From positions 1 to 64,000 of the forward strand of contig NZ_BSRG01000004.1 of the NCBI RefSeq assembly GCF_040363165.1: a DNA stretch of 64,000 nucleotides. Direction: 5' to 3'. Below the pieces are notes generated by a model. It saw only the letters and a list, made by a program, of their open reading frames with translations, made no database searches and was not told where the DNA came from. Origin of the DNA: Thermus sp. LT1-2-5 (lineage in GTDB: Bacteria > Deinococcota > Deinococci > Deinococcales > Thermaceae). The translations under genes were made by a program, and so were the position numbers. Within the stretch, counting starts at the first letter, position 1. Each line of letters opens with the position of its first letter. Positions 1 through 7,903 of the stretch are shown one piece after another.

Positions 1-1
1 A

Positions 2-103
2 CTGGTGGAGCTGGGGGGCAGGTGGTTCGTCCTCAACCTGGCTCCCCATCACGAGACCGCGGCGCGCCTCCTGGGGGCCGGGCGATATTACCTGCTGGAG
101 TGA
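2..103 (+). CDS. C-terminal end of an unidentified protein (5' part outside window)
   Basis: An open frame enters from the left edge and reads 33 residues to TGA at 101-103, with normal Thermus codon use (C-terminus LLGAGRYYLLE). The start lies outside the window. It ends about 110 bp before the convergent end of a sugar ABC transporter, so a carbohydrate enzyme is an attractive guess, but 33 residues contain no motif that would show it. The 104-213 gap carries no supported gene. Confidence 0.5.
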   Translation: MVELGGRWFVLNLAPHHETAARLLGAGRYYLLE

Positions 104-213
104 AGGGGGTGCGGAATGTGGGTTTAGGCGCTGGAAGGCTTCCGCCTCGAGGCCCGTGGCGCTTCCCCGGTGGGGGAGGCGGAGGCAAGCAAGTACCTCG
201 GACAAAACCTCCT

Positions 214-1035
214 TCATCCCTTAAGGCCGGTCAACACCACCCCTTCAATGATCTGCCTTTGGAAGAAGAAGAAGACCAGGAGCACGGGAAGTACGGCTAG
301 GCTGGATGCTGCCATGATGAGGTTCCAGGCAGTGCCTGCTTCCCCCGAGAACAAGGCAATGCCTACGGGGAGCGTACGCATTTCTGGCGTTTGGACCACT
401 ATGAGCGGCCAGAGGAAGGCGTTCCAGTTGCCCAGGAAGGTAAAGATCCCCAGGGCAGCTAGAGCAGGCCTTACCAGAGGAAGCCCAATGCGCCAAAAGA
501 TCCCGAACTCGCTAAGGCCGTCAATTCTCCCCGCATCGAAGAGATCTTGGGGAAGTGTTTCAAAAAACTGGCGCATTAGGAAGACCCCAAACGCGGTGAT
601 GAGACCGGGGAAAAGGAGGCCCCAATAGGTGTTTATCCACCCCCTCTCCGCGCTCATCACGTACCAAGGGATTACCAGCATTTCCGTGGGAACCATGAGG
701 GTGGAAAGTATGAGAACGAAAATCACTTGTTTTCCAGGGAAACGCATTCGGGCCAAGGTGTAGCCCGTTAGGCTATCGAAGAAGAGCACCGAAAGCGTCG
801 TTAGGGTTGCCACCAGAAGGCTGTTCCCAAACCAACGCAAGAAGCCGGTTTCTTCCAAAACGATGCGATAGTTTTCCCAAGTGAGTTCCCGTGGAAGGAG
901 GCGCAGCTCGAAGATCTCAGGAAAGGGTTTTACGGAGGTGAGAACCATCCACACGAAGGGGAGGGCCATGACGCCGCTTCCCATGAGCAGAAGGAAGAGG
1001 GCCATTAGGCTGAGTAACCGTTGGCGAAGGCTCAT
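214..1035 (-). CDS. Sugar ABC transporter permease, MalG type
   Basis: This 273-residue inner-membrane permease belongs to the binding-protein-dependent carbohydrate importers (CUT1). It shows an N-terminal membrane anchor, about six hydrophobic segments, and a cytoplasmic coupling loop near residues 170-200 (DAGRIDG...GLPLVRPAL) that docks on the ATPase; the usual EAA is replaced by DAG. Its start overlaps the stop of the upstream permease by 4 bp (ATGA), so the two are translationally coupled. The operon contains no ATPase gene, so a shared MsmK/MalK-type ATPase encoded elsewhere is inferred. The substrate cannot be read from the sequence. A/T content is higher than in the genes to the right. 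Confidence 0.9.
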   Translation of the reverse strand: MSLRQRLLSLMALFLLLMGSGVMALPFVWMVLTSVKPFPEIFELRLLPRELTWENYRIVLEETGFLRWFGNSLLVATLTTLSVLFFDSLTGYTLARMRFPGKQVIFVLILSTLMVPTEMLVIPWYVMSAERGWINTYWGLLFPGLITAFGVFLMRQFFETLPQDLFDAGRIDGLSEFGIFWRIGLPLVRPALAALGIFTFLGNWNAFLWPLIVVQTPEMRTLPVGIALFSGEAGTAWNLIMAASSLAVLPVLLVFFFFQRQIIEGVVLTGLKG

Positions 1036-1922
1036 AGCTCCACCCTCCGCGTGAGGATTTTGAGCTGCAACAGGGTGATGAACAGGATTATGGCGAAGAG
1101 GAGTACGGTAACGGCTGCGGCGTAGCCCAGCTGGAACCGGAGAAACGCCAGCTGATAGATGTAGAGGGCTAAGGTCAAGGTGCTGTTGAGGGGGCCTCCT
1201 TGGTCGGTGAAGTTTAGGTTGACCACTTGGGTGAAAAGCTGGAGGTACCCGATGGTGCCGATGACCACGGAAAACACCAGGACCGGATTGAGCAGGGGCC
1301 AGGTGATATAGCGAAAAAGCTGGAAGCCCTCGGCCCCGTCAATGCGAGCAGCTTCGTAGTACTGGCGTGGGATGCTTTCCAAGCCTGCCAGGAAGAGAAC
1401 GATTTGGAACCCTAGGTTTTGCCACACCACCACCCCGGTGACTGTGGGAAGCGCCTGGGCAGGGCTCTGCAGGAAGGGCTGAGGAGGAATGCCCAGAAGG
1501 CTGAGGAGCTCGTTCACTAGGCCGAAGTGGGGCGAAAGCATCCAGCTCCATACCCAGGCCACGGCCACTGCCGGGGTGATATAGGGTGCGAAATAAATGG
1601 CCCGAAAGAGCTCGCGTCCCCAGGGTACGGCCCTGAGCAGGAGAGCTAGGCTTAAGCCTAGGCCAATCTGCGCGGGAACTCCCAAGAGGGTGTAGAGGAG
1701 CGTATTCCACAAAGCTCGCTGAAGGAGGGGGTCGTCTAAGAGGCGGGCGTAGTGCTCTAGGCCAACAAAGTTCCGTTGCGACGGATCGGTATGCCATTGG
1801 TAGAAGGAAAGCCACAACGCCTGAAAGGCAGGCAAAATACGAAAGTACAAGAAAAAGGCCAGCGGGATGACTAAGAACGCAAAGGCCCACAACGCCTCCC
1901 GCTGACTCAAGCGTAGCCTCAC
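1032..1922 (-). CDS. Sugar ABC transporter permease, MalF type
   Basis: This 296-residue permease pairs with the MalG-type protein encoded downstream to form the membrane channel of a CUT1 sugar importer. The EAA loop is well conserved (YYEAARIDGAEGFQLF, about residues 187-202) and is followed by the last membrane helices. The gene begins 1 bp after the solute-binding protein stop, giving the order binding protein, MalF, MalG on the minus strand. Length fits the short MalF/UgpA class without the large periplasmic P2 loop of E. coli MalF. Confidence 0.9.
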   Translation of the reverse strand: MRLRLSQREALWAFAFLVIPLAFFLYFRILPAFQALWLSFYQWHTDPSQRNFVGLEHYARLLDDPLLQRALWNTLLYTLLGVPAQIGLGLSLALLLRAVPWGRELFRAIYFAPYITPAVAVAWVWSWMLSPHFGLVNELLSLLGIPPQPFLQSPAQALPTVTGVVVWQNLGFQIVLFLAGLESIPRQYYEAARIDGAEGFQLFRYITWPLLNPVLVFSVVIGTIGYLQLFTQVVNLNFTDQGGPLNSTLTLALYIYQLAFLRFQLGYAAAVTVLLFAIILFITLLQLKILTRRVEL

Positions 1923-1923
1923 C

Positions 1924-3159
1924 CTACCTCCAGAACTGGTCCAGGATCTTTTGCTCCTCTGAGGCGGCTAAGCGCAGGGACTGCGCCGGATCCATGTTTT
2001 GAAGGAGAGTGCGGTTGATGGCGTCCACCATTACCTTTCGCTGGGCTGCTTCGTCTACAAAGGGGGTAGCCTTGGCGTAGGCCAGGCTTAGGACAAAGGG
2101 GCCATATACTGGGTGCAAGGAAAGTTTGGGATTGCGAATAAGGTTTTTGCTGGCGGGAAGTTCTCCTACCTTCTCCAGCCAGTAGCGTTGTGTTTCCTCT
2201 GAGGTGAGGAAGGCTAGGAACTTTAAGGCGGCTTCCCGCTTTGCCCCCGTGGCTAGGGGGGTTAACCCGTGCATCCAGAAGGAACCAAAGTTGGCCTTAC
2301 GTCCACCGGGTTTTTCCAAAGGGAGTTCTGCCACGCCCCAGTTGAAGCGGGCTCCTTGTTGGATCGTCCCTATGGCGAAGGAGCCGTCTATGATCATGGC
2401 GATCCGGCCTGCGATGAAGCCGTCTCTGTATCCATTATTTCCAGGGAAGAAGCCGGAAACACCGATTTCGTGCCTACGAACCCAATCCGTGTAGAAAGTG
2501 AGGGCACGGATTCCCGCTTCGCTAAGGTAGAGTACCCGTCGGCTGTCCTCGGAGTAGGGCCTACCCCCAAATTGGCGTATCAAGACTTCCCGGACCAAAT
2601 GATGGTCTTGGCCATCGGGGGCGATTCCGTAGCCGATTTGGGTAAAGCGTCCGCCTTGCTTAACCGTCAGCCTTTTGGCCACGGATAGAAATTCTTCCCA
2701 GGTCCTTGGAGGGCCAGAGATCCCATTCTGCCGGAACAGATCTTTGTTGTAAAAGAGTGCCAGACTTCGCACTGCTGTGGGTATGCCGTAAAACCTCCCC
2801 CCTATCTTTGCTGCTTGGGCCATGGAAACGAAATCCCTTTCAATCCTTTGCCCCCATTCCTCCGGCAGCGGGGCCAGGTAGCCAGCCTTAACCCATGTGG
2901 GTGCCCATCCGTAGTAGAGGTTGACTACGTCTGGCCCCTGGCCCGCGGGAATGGCTGCGGCTACTTTTTGCTGAAAGGCGTCGTAGGGAAAGGTTTGGTG
3001 AAGAACCTTAATCCCAGGGTTTTCTGCTTCAAAGCGGCGGATGAGCTCGTCGATCGCTTCCACCTTGCTTTTAAATTCGTATTGCCAATAGGTAATGGTT
3101 ACAGGTTGGGAAAAGCCCATGGAAAAGGCGAGAATCGCCAAGAAACCGAGCTTTTTCAT
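1924..3159 (-). CDS. Extracellular sugar-binding protein of ABC transporter
   Basis: This 411-residue family 1 solute-binding protein captures a sugar outside the membrane for the two permeases downstream. A Sec signal peptide is visible (MKKLGFLAILAFSMGFSQ) without a lipobox cysteine, and the mature part starts with the typical VTITYWQYEF strand. The ATG at 3159 is chosen because a perfect AAAGGAGG lies 5 nt upstream; a longer frame reaches an ATG at 3219 but would put 20 charged residues before the signal peptide. A weak TATGTT box lies upstream. It is first gene of the operon and diverges from the acetyltransferase. Ligand not predictable from sequence alone. Confidence 0.92.
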   Translation of the reverse strand: MKKLGFLAILAFSMGFSQPVTITYWQYEFKSKVEAIDELIRRFEAENPGIKVLHQTFPYDAFQQKVAAAIPAGQGPDVVNLYYGWAPTWVKAGYLAPLPEEWGQRIERDFVSMAQAAKIGGRFYGIPTAVRSLALFYNKDLFRQNGISGPPRTWEEFLSVAKRLTVKQGGRFTQIGYGIAPDGQDHHLVREVLIRQFGGRPYSEDSRRVLYLSEAGIRALTFYTDWVRRHEIGVSGFFPGNNGYRDGFIAGRIAMIIDGSFAIGTIQQGARFNWGVAELPLEKPGGRKANFGSFWMHGLTPLATGAKREAALKFLAFLTSEETQRYWLEKVGELPASKNLIRNPKLSLHPVYGPFVLSLAYAKATPFVDEAAQRKVMVDAINRTLLQNMDPAQSLRLAASEEQKILDQFWR

Positions 3160-3219
3160 GATCGCCTCCTTTGGTACCGAGGTTAACATAGAACGACCCT
3201 TCTTGTCCATAATGGCCAT

Positions 3220-3795
3220 ATGTGGGCTTTCCCCTCCCAGTTTCTTGGTCGGTATGTGCGTTTGGAGCCCTTAAGCCTAGCCCACCTCGAGGGCTTCCTC
3301 GCCCACTACGATCCCGAGGTCTACCGCTTCCTGAGCCGCATCCCCCTAGCCCCCACGGAGGAGGACCTTAGGGCCCACCTGGAGGCCCTCCTCTCCGAGC
3401 CCGGCCGGGTGAACTGGGCGGTCTACCTGGGAGAGGCCCTGGCGGGGCGCATCTCCGTCATCGGCCCGGAGCCCGAGCACGGGAAGCTGGAGATCGGCAC
3501 CATGATCTTCAAGCCCTTCTGGGGCAGCCCCGCCAACAAGGAGGCCAAGTACCTCCTCCTCCGCCACGCCTTTGAGGTCCTGGGGGCGGAGCGGGTCCAG
3601 TTCAAGGTGAACCGGAACAACGAGCGGAGCCAAAGGGCCTTGGAGTCCCTAGGGGCGGTTAGGGAGGGGGTGCTTAGGAAAAACCGCAGGCTTCCCGATG
3701 GGACCTTTCGCGACGACGTGATCTACAGCATTCTGCGGGAGGAGTGGCCCCAGGTGAAGGCCCGCCTCGAGGCCCGGCTTTATGGAAGCCCTTAG
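3220..3795 (+). CDS. GNAT-family N-acetyltransferase (RimJ/RimL-like)
   Basis: This 191-residue protein has the Acetyltransf_3 layout: an N-terminal GRYVRLEPLSLAHL strand, the central WGSPANKEAKYLLLRHAFE acetyl-CoA region, and NRNNERSQRALESLGAVREG near the C-terminus, the usual RimJ/RimL signature. It probably acetylates a ribosomal protein N-terminus or a small amine; the substrate is not deducible. CATAAT at 3208-3213 ends 6 nt before the ATG, so the gene is probably read from a leaderless promoter. Its last 14 bp overlap the permease gene. Confidence 0.88.
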   Translation: MWAFPSQFLGRYVRLEPLSLAHLEGFLAHYDPEVYRFLSRIPLAPTEEDLRAHLEALLSEPGRVNWAVYLGEALAGRISVIGPEPEHGKLEIGTMIFKPFWGSPANKEAKYLLLRHAFEVLGAERVQFKVNRNNERSQRALESLGAVREGVLRKNRRLPDGTFRDDVIYSILREEWPQVKARLEARLYGSP

Positions 3796-4960
3796 CCTTT
3801 TGGTGGTCCTCCTCGCCTATCTTGGCCTCGCCCTGGGAGGGCTTCCCGGCTTCCGCATGAACCGGGCGGGGGTGGCCCTGGTGGGGGGGAGCTTTCTCCT
3901 CCTCCTTGGGACCTTGGACCTAGAAGAGGCCTGGCACGCCCTGGACGCCGAAACCCTGGTCTTCCTCTTCGGGGTCATGGTCCTAAACGCCCAGCTTTCC
4001 TACGCCGGCTTCTTCGGTCTGGCGGCGGAGGCCCTCCTGCGCCTGGCCAAAAGCCCCTTTTCCCTCCTCGTCCTCCTCACCTTCGGGGCCGGGCTCCTTT
4101 CCGCCCTCTTCCTCAACGACACCATGGCCCTCCTCCTCACCCCCTTGGTGGTGCGGGTGGTCCAGGGGCTTGGCCTGAACCCCGTGCCCTACCTCCTCGC
4201 CCTCATGGGGGCGGTGAACACGGGAAGCCTCCTCACCCCCACGGGCAACCCGCAGAACATCCTGGTGGCGAGCCTCTCTGGCCTCGGCTACCTGGACTTT
4301 TTGGGGCGGCTTTGGCCGCCCGCCCTCTTGGGCCTGGGGCTTCAGGTCCTCCTCCTCGCCCTCCTCTACCCCGAGGTGCGCTCCTTGAGGCCCCTGCCGC
4401 CCCTTCCCCCCTTGCGCTACCGCCTGCACCCGGCCCTCCTCTGGAAGGGCCTCGCCGTGGCCCTGGGCCTCCTTTTGGCCTTCCTCCTGGGCTACCCCAT
4501 GGCCCAGGGGGCCTTGGTGGCGGCGGGGCTTCTCCTCTTCACCCGAAGGCTTCGCTCCGAGCGCTACTTCCAGCGGGTGGACTGGGAGCTTTTGGTGATG
4601 TTCGGCGGGCTTTTCCTCCTCACGGAAGGGGTGAGGCGCCTGGGCCTGGCCGAGGCCCTCCTGCCCTTGGCGGACCAACCCTTGGGGCTTCTCCTGGCCG
4701 CCACCCTCCTTTCCCTCCTCATCTCCAACGTGCCCGCGGTGCTCCTCCTCGCCCCCCTGGCCCATGGCCCCGAGGACTGGCTCCTCCTGGCGGGGGGAAG
4801 CACCTTGGCGGGAAACCTCACCCTCCTCGCCAGCGTGGCTAACCTCATCGTGGCCGAGGGGGCGGGGAAAGGAGGGGTGCGGGTGGGCTTTGGGGAGCAC
4901 CTCCGCTTCGGCCTTCCCCTTACCCTCTTGAGCCTGGTCCTGCTTTACGCCCTACTTTAG
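3782..4960 (+). CDS. ArsB/NhaD/CitM-superfamily ion transporter
   Basis: This 392-residue, almost entirely hydrophobic protein has about 10-11 membrane segments. It carries the two pseudo-symmetric motifs of the ion-transporter superfamily that includes ArsB, NhaD and the citrate/anion SLC13 group: NDTMALLLTPLV (about residues 113-124) and TPTGNPQNILVAS (about 155-167). It may move arsenite, sodium/proton or an organic anion; no residue settles this. The start overlaps the acetyltransferase by 14 bp and the end overlaps the convergent amidase by 9 bp. Confidence 0.85.
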   Translation: MEALSLLVVLLAYLGLALGGLPGFRMNRAGVALVGGSFLLLLGTLDLEEAWHALDAETLVFLFGVMVLNAQLSYAGFFGLAAEALLRLAKSPFSLLVLLTFGAGLLSALFLNDTMALLLTPLVVRVVQGLGLNPVPYLLALMGAVNTGSLLTPTGNPQNILVASLSGLGYLDFLGRLWPPALLGLGLQVLLLALLYPEVRSLRPLPPLPPLRYRLHPALLWKGLAVALGLLLAFLLGYPMAQGALVAAGLLLFTRRLRSERYFQRVDWELLVMFGGLFLLTEGVRRLGLAEALLPLADQPLGLLLAATLLSLLISNVPAVLLLAPLAHGPEDWLLLAGGSTLAGNLTLLASVANLIVAEGAGKGGVRVGFGEHLRFGLPLTLLSLVLLYALL

Positions 4961-6256
4961 GCGTTCCTCCAGCCAGCCCCCAATGGCGAGCACCTTGCCG
5001 TCCTCGGCGTAGGGCCCCACCACCTGGAGCCCCACGGGCATCCCCTCCACCCGGGCGAAGGGGAGGGCGAGGGTGGGCACCCCTAGGAGGCTAAAGGGAA
5101 GGGTGAGGGTGATGAAGGCTTCCCGGTGGCTTTTCCTGCCCGATTCCAGCTCCACCTCCTCCGTGCCCAAGGGAGGAGCGGGAAGGGGTTGGGCGGGGAG
5201 GAGGAGGGCGTCCACACCCCTTAGGGCCTTCATGAGCTCCAGGCGCAGGGCTTCCCGCTCCGCCACGGCGTCGCGGTAGTCCTTCTCCGTGAGGGCGAGG
5301 CCTGCCAGAAGGGCGTCCCGCACCGGGGGGGAGAAGCCTTCTGGGTATTCCTTCAGGGCCTTCTCGTGGATGCGGGCGGCCTCGTAGCGCACCAGGCGGG
5401 TGTAGACCTCGTAAACCCCCTTGAGGGGCAAGGACACCTCCTTCACCTCCGCGCGGAGGGTGGGGAGGTCCTCCAAGAGCCTCAGGAAAGCCCGCCTTAC
5501 CCCGTGGCCCAGCCTGCCCTCCAAGAAGTCCAGGGGAACGCCGAAGGTGGGGTTCTGGGGGGCCTCTAGGGGAATGCTTTCCCCCGCCAGGATCTCCGTG
5601 AGGAGGTGGGCGTCCCGCACCGTTTTGGCCAAGGGGCCGGCGTGGTCGGTGGAGCGGGAGAGGGGCAGGGCCCCTTCCAGGGAGATGCGGCCATAGGAGG
5701 GCTTGAAGCCCACCACCCCGTTGAAGGCGGCGGGGATGCGGATGGACCCCCCGGTGTCCGTGCCCAAGGAGGCGAGGCCGATGCCCAAGGCCACGGCCAC
5801 GGCGCTCCCCCCGCTGGAGCCTCCCGCTTGGCGGGTGGGGTCCAGGGCGTTGCGCACGGGGCCCGTCCAGGGGTTTTCCCCGGTGATCCCCAGGGCGATT
5901 TCGTGCATGTTGGTCTTGGCGAAGACCAGGGCTCCCGCCTCCTTCAGGCGCCGCACCGCCTGGGCCTCCTCGGGGAGGGGGGGTAGGGGGGCGCGGGTCC
6001 CGGCTCGGGTGGGCATGCCCTTCACGGGGAAGAGGTCTTTGACCGTGAGGGGCAGGCCGTGGAGGGGACCCCGTACCTGACCCCGCTTGAGCTCCTCCGT
6101 AAGGGCTTCCGCCTCCCGGCGGGCCGCCTCCTCGTCCAGGTAGGCCAAGGCGTTGCGGTCGGCGAAGGCCCTGGCCCGCTCCAGCGCCTCCTCCAAAAGG
6201 GCCAAGGGGGTGGTTTCGCCCCGTTCCAGAAGGGCTTTAGCCTTGAGGAGTTCCAT
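4952..6256 (-). CDS. Amidase, amidase-signature family (GatA-like)
   Basis: This 434-residue amidohydrolase has the Ser-cisSer-Lys machinery of the amidase signature family: Lys73 in [20 protein letters not shown] around 144-155, and [15 protein letters not shown] with the nucleophile near Ser170. It could be a free-standing amidase or GatA of the tRNA amidotransferase; no gatB or gatC is adjacent, which favours a stand-alone amidase. Its start overlaps the end of thiI by 20 bp, so it is the last gene of a thiI-led minus-strand unit. Confidence 0.88.
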   Translation of the reverse strand: MELLKAKALLERGETTPLALLEEALERARAFADRNALAYLDEEAARREAEALTEELKRGQVRGPLHGLPLTVKDLFPVKGMPTRAGTRAPLPPLPEEAQAVRRLKEAGALVFAKTNMHEIALGITGENPWTGPVRNALDPTRQAGGSSGGSAVAVALGIGLASLGTDTGGSIRIPAAFNGVVGFKPSYGRISLEGALPLSRSTDHAGPLAKTVRDAHLLTEILAGESIPLEAPQNPTFGVPLDFLEGRLGHGVRRAFLRLLEDLPTLRAEVKEVSLPLKGVYEVYTRLVRYEAARIHEKALKEYPEGFSPPVRDALLAGLALTEKDYRDAVAEREALRLELMKALRGVDALLLPAQPLPAPPLGTEEVELESGRKSHREAFITLTLPFSLLGVPTLALPFARVEGMPVGLQVVGPYAEDGKVLAIGGWLEERLK

Positions 6257-7469
6257 GCTCCATTATAAAAGCCTTTTCCCCCGCCTCTCCCAGGGGCTTC
6301 CGCCCCGGCCAGGCGTAGGCGAGCACCTCCCGCTCCTTCAGGGCCAGGGCGAGGAGCTCCTCCGTGGGGAGGCGCTTTTCGGTTTCCAACACCACCTCCA
6401 GCCTGGCCCGGGTCACGGGGTGCTTGGGGGCGAAGAGGGTGCAGCACTCCTCGTCCGGGAGGATGGAGATGGGATAGGTGCCGATGCGCTTGGCCTCGGC
6501 CATGATCTCCTGCTTATCCCACCCAATAAGGGGGCGGAAGACGGGGAGGGTGGCTGCCTGGTTCACCACCTGGAGGTTTTCCAGGGTCTGGGAGGCCACC
6601 TGGCCCAGGCTGTCCCCCGTGCAAAGGGCCAAGGCCCCCTCTTCCCGGGCGATGGCCTCGGCGATGCGGAGCATGTAGCGGCGGTAGAGGACCACCCGGT
6701 AAGGGGTGGGGGCCTCTACGATGATCTGCCGCTGCACCTCGCTGAAGGGCACCAGGTGGAGGCGGATGCGGTGCTGGAAGCGGGCAAGGCGCTCCGCCAG
6801 GGCCATGGCCTTCTCCCGGCTCGCCCCGGAGAGGAGGGGGAAGGGGTGGAAGTGGACGAGCACCACCTCCGCTCCCCGGCGCATGAGGCGGTAGGCGGCC
6901 ACGGGGGAGTCTATGCCCCCGGAGAGAAGGGCCACCACCTTCCCGGAAACCCCCGGGGGAAGCCCCCCGGGCCCCGGGTGGCGGGCCACCTCCAAAAGGG
7001 CCGCCCCCGGGAGGATGCGCACCACGAACTCCCGCTCCGCCCCCTTGAGCCGCACCTGGGCCCCCGTCCTTTCCTTCACGAAGGCCCCCAGGTGCCGCTC
7101 TATCTCGGGGGAGGTGAGGGGGAAGCTTTTGTCCGAGCGCTTGGCGGTGATGCGGAAGCTCGCGAAGCGCTCCCCCGCCAGGACCTTCTCCAGGGCGCTT
7201 TCCAGGGCGGGGAGGCTTGGGGGCACCCGGAGGACCCGGGCGAAGCTTTCCACCCCCAGGGTCGTGCGGAGCCGCGCCTGGGCCTCGAGCCAGGCCGCCT
7301 CCTCCAGGCGGAAGAGGAGGGCCATGGACCAGTCCGCCTCCAGGGTGGCCCCAAGCCCTCTAAGGGCTTCCCGCACGTGGGCCTTGGCCTTCTTCAGGAA
7401 AAAGGGGCGGTTCTGCCCCTTCAGGGCCAGCTCGTGGAAGAGGTTCACCAGGACCAGGGTTTCCATCAT
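6237..7469 (-). CDS. thiI: tRNA 4-thiouridine sulfurtransferase ThiI
   Basis: ThiI makes 4-thiouridine at tRNA position 8 and can supply sulfur for thiamin. The 410 residues show an N-terminal ferredoxin-like region, a THUMP domain (about 60-165), the PP-loop SGGIDS at 183-188, and the conserved [13 protein letters not shown] segment. There is no C-terminal rhodanese domain, so sulfur must come from another carrier; this is the short form. Start ATG 7469 is chosen because it overlaps the upstream stop as ATGA; a second ATG follows immediately. A longer frame to 7508 lies inside the Nudix gene. Confidence 0.93.
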   Translation of the reverse strand: MMETLVLVNLFHELALKGQNRPFFLKKAKAHVREALRGLGATLEADWSMALLFRLEEAAWLEAQARLRTTLGVESFARVLRVPPSLPALESALEKVLAGERFASFRITAKRSDKSFPLTSPEIERHLGAFVKERTGAQVRLKGAEREFVVRILPGAALLEVARHPGPGGLPPGVSGKVVALLSGGIDSPVAAYRLMRRGAEVVLVHFHPFPLLSGASREKAMALAERLARFQHRIRLHLVPFSEVQRQIIVEAPTPYRVVLYRRYMLRIAEAIAREEGALALCTGDSLGQVASQTLENLQVVNQAATLPVFRPLIGWDKQEIMAEAKRIGTYPISILPDEECCTLFAPKHPVTRARLEVVLETEKRLPTEELLALALKEREVLAYAWPGRKPLGEAGEKAFIMEHGTPQG

Positions 7470-7894
7470 GGGCAAAGCCCCTTCACCGCCAGGTAAAGCC
7501 GGCTGCACAAGGAGCCCCGCCGGGCCGCCTCCTCGAGGTCCTCCGGGCGGCCAAAGCGGAAGGCGGCGTAGTAGGTCTTGCCCGGCTTGGGCTCGGGGAG
7601 TCGGGGGGGCGCAAGGAGCCGCCCCTCAAAGACCCAAAGCTCCAGGGTGTAACGGGGCCTCTCCTCTACCCCGAAGGCCAGGGGCTTGGCCTCGGCGAGG
7701 GCTGTGCCCAGCTTCTCCCGGGCCACGCGGGAGGCGGCCTCCTCCAGGGTTTCCTCCCCTTCTAGGGTCACGGCGGGAAGCCCCCAGGCCCCCCCGAACT
7801 CGGGGTCGTCCTCGGGCCGCAGGACGAGGAGAAGCCCCTCCTCCCCCCAAGCGGCCAGGGCCACGGAGCGCTTCTGCAAAGGCCCCTCGCGCAC
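7466..7894 (-). CDS. Nudix-fold protein with degenerate Nudix box
   Basis: This 142-residue protein has the Nudix beta-strand pattern ([31 protein letters not shown]). The Nudix box is not intact: the REVxEE core that binds the catalytic metal reads SRVAREKLG, losing the RE pair and one acidic residue. It may be a non-hydrolytic Nudix domain used for binding, or it may use other residues. It overlaps thiI by 4 bp and lies 9 bp after the molybdopterin enzyme stop, so it is probably transcribed with both. Confidence 0.7.
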   Translation of the reverse strand: MREGPLQKRSVALAAWGEEGLLLVLRPEDDPEFGGAWGLPAVTLEGEETLEEAASRVAREKLGTALAEAKPLAFGVEERPRYTLELWVFEGRLLAPPRLPEPKPGKTYYAAFRFGRPEDLEEAARRGSLCSRLYLAVKGLCP

Positions 7895-7903
7895 CCTCCT
7901 AGC

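Noticed and set aside
170-628. 152-aa open frame on the plus strand at the left end
   Set aside because: Mostly antisense to the MalG-type permease; basic, low-complexity product without start signals.
6153-7496. 447-aa open frame on the plus strand opposite thiI and amidase
   Set aside because: It is antisense to two genes with clear family motifs; its translation is low-complexity Gly/Pro/His-rich, typical of shadow frames in high-G+C DNA.
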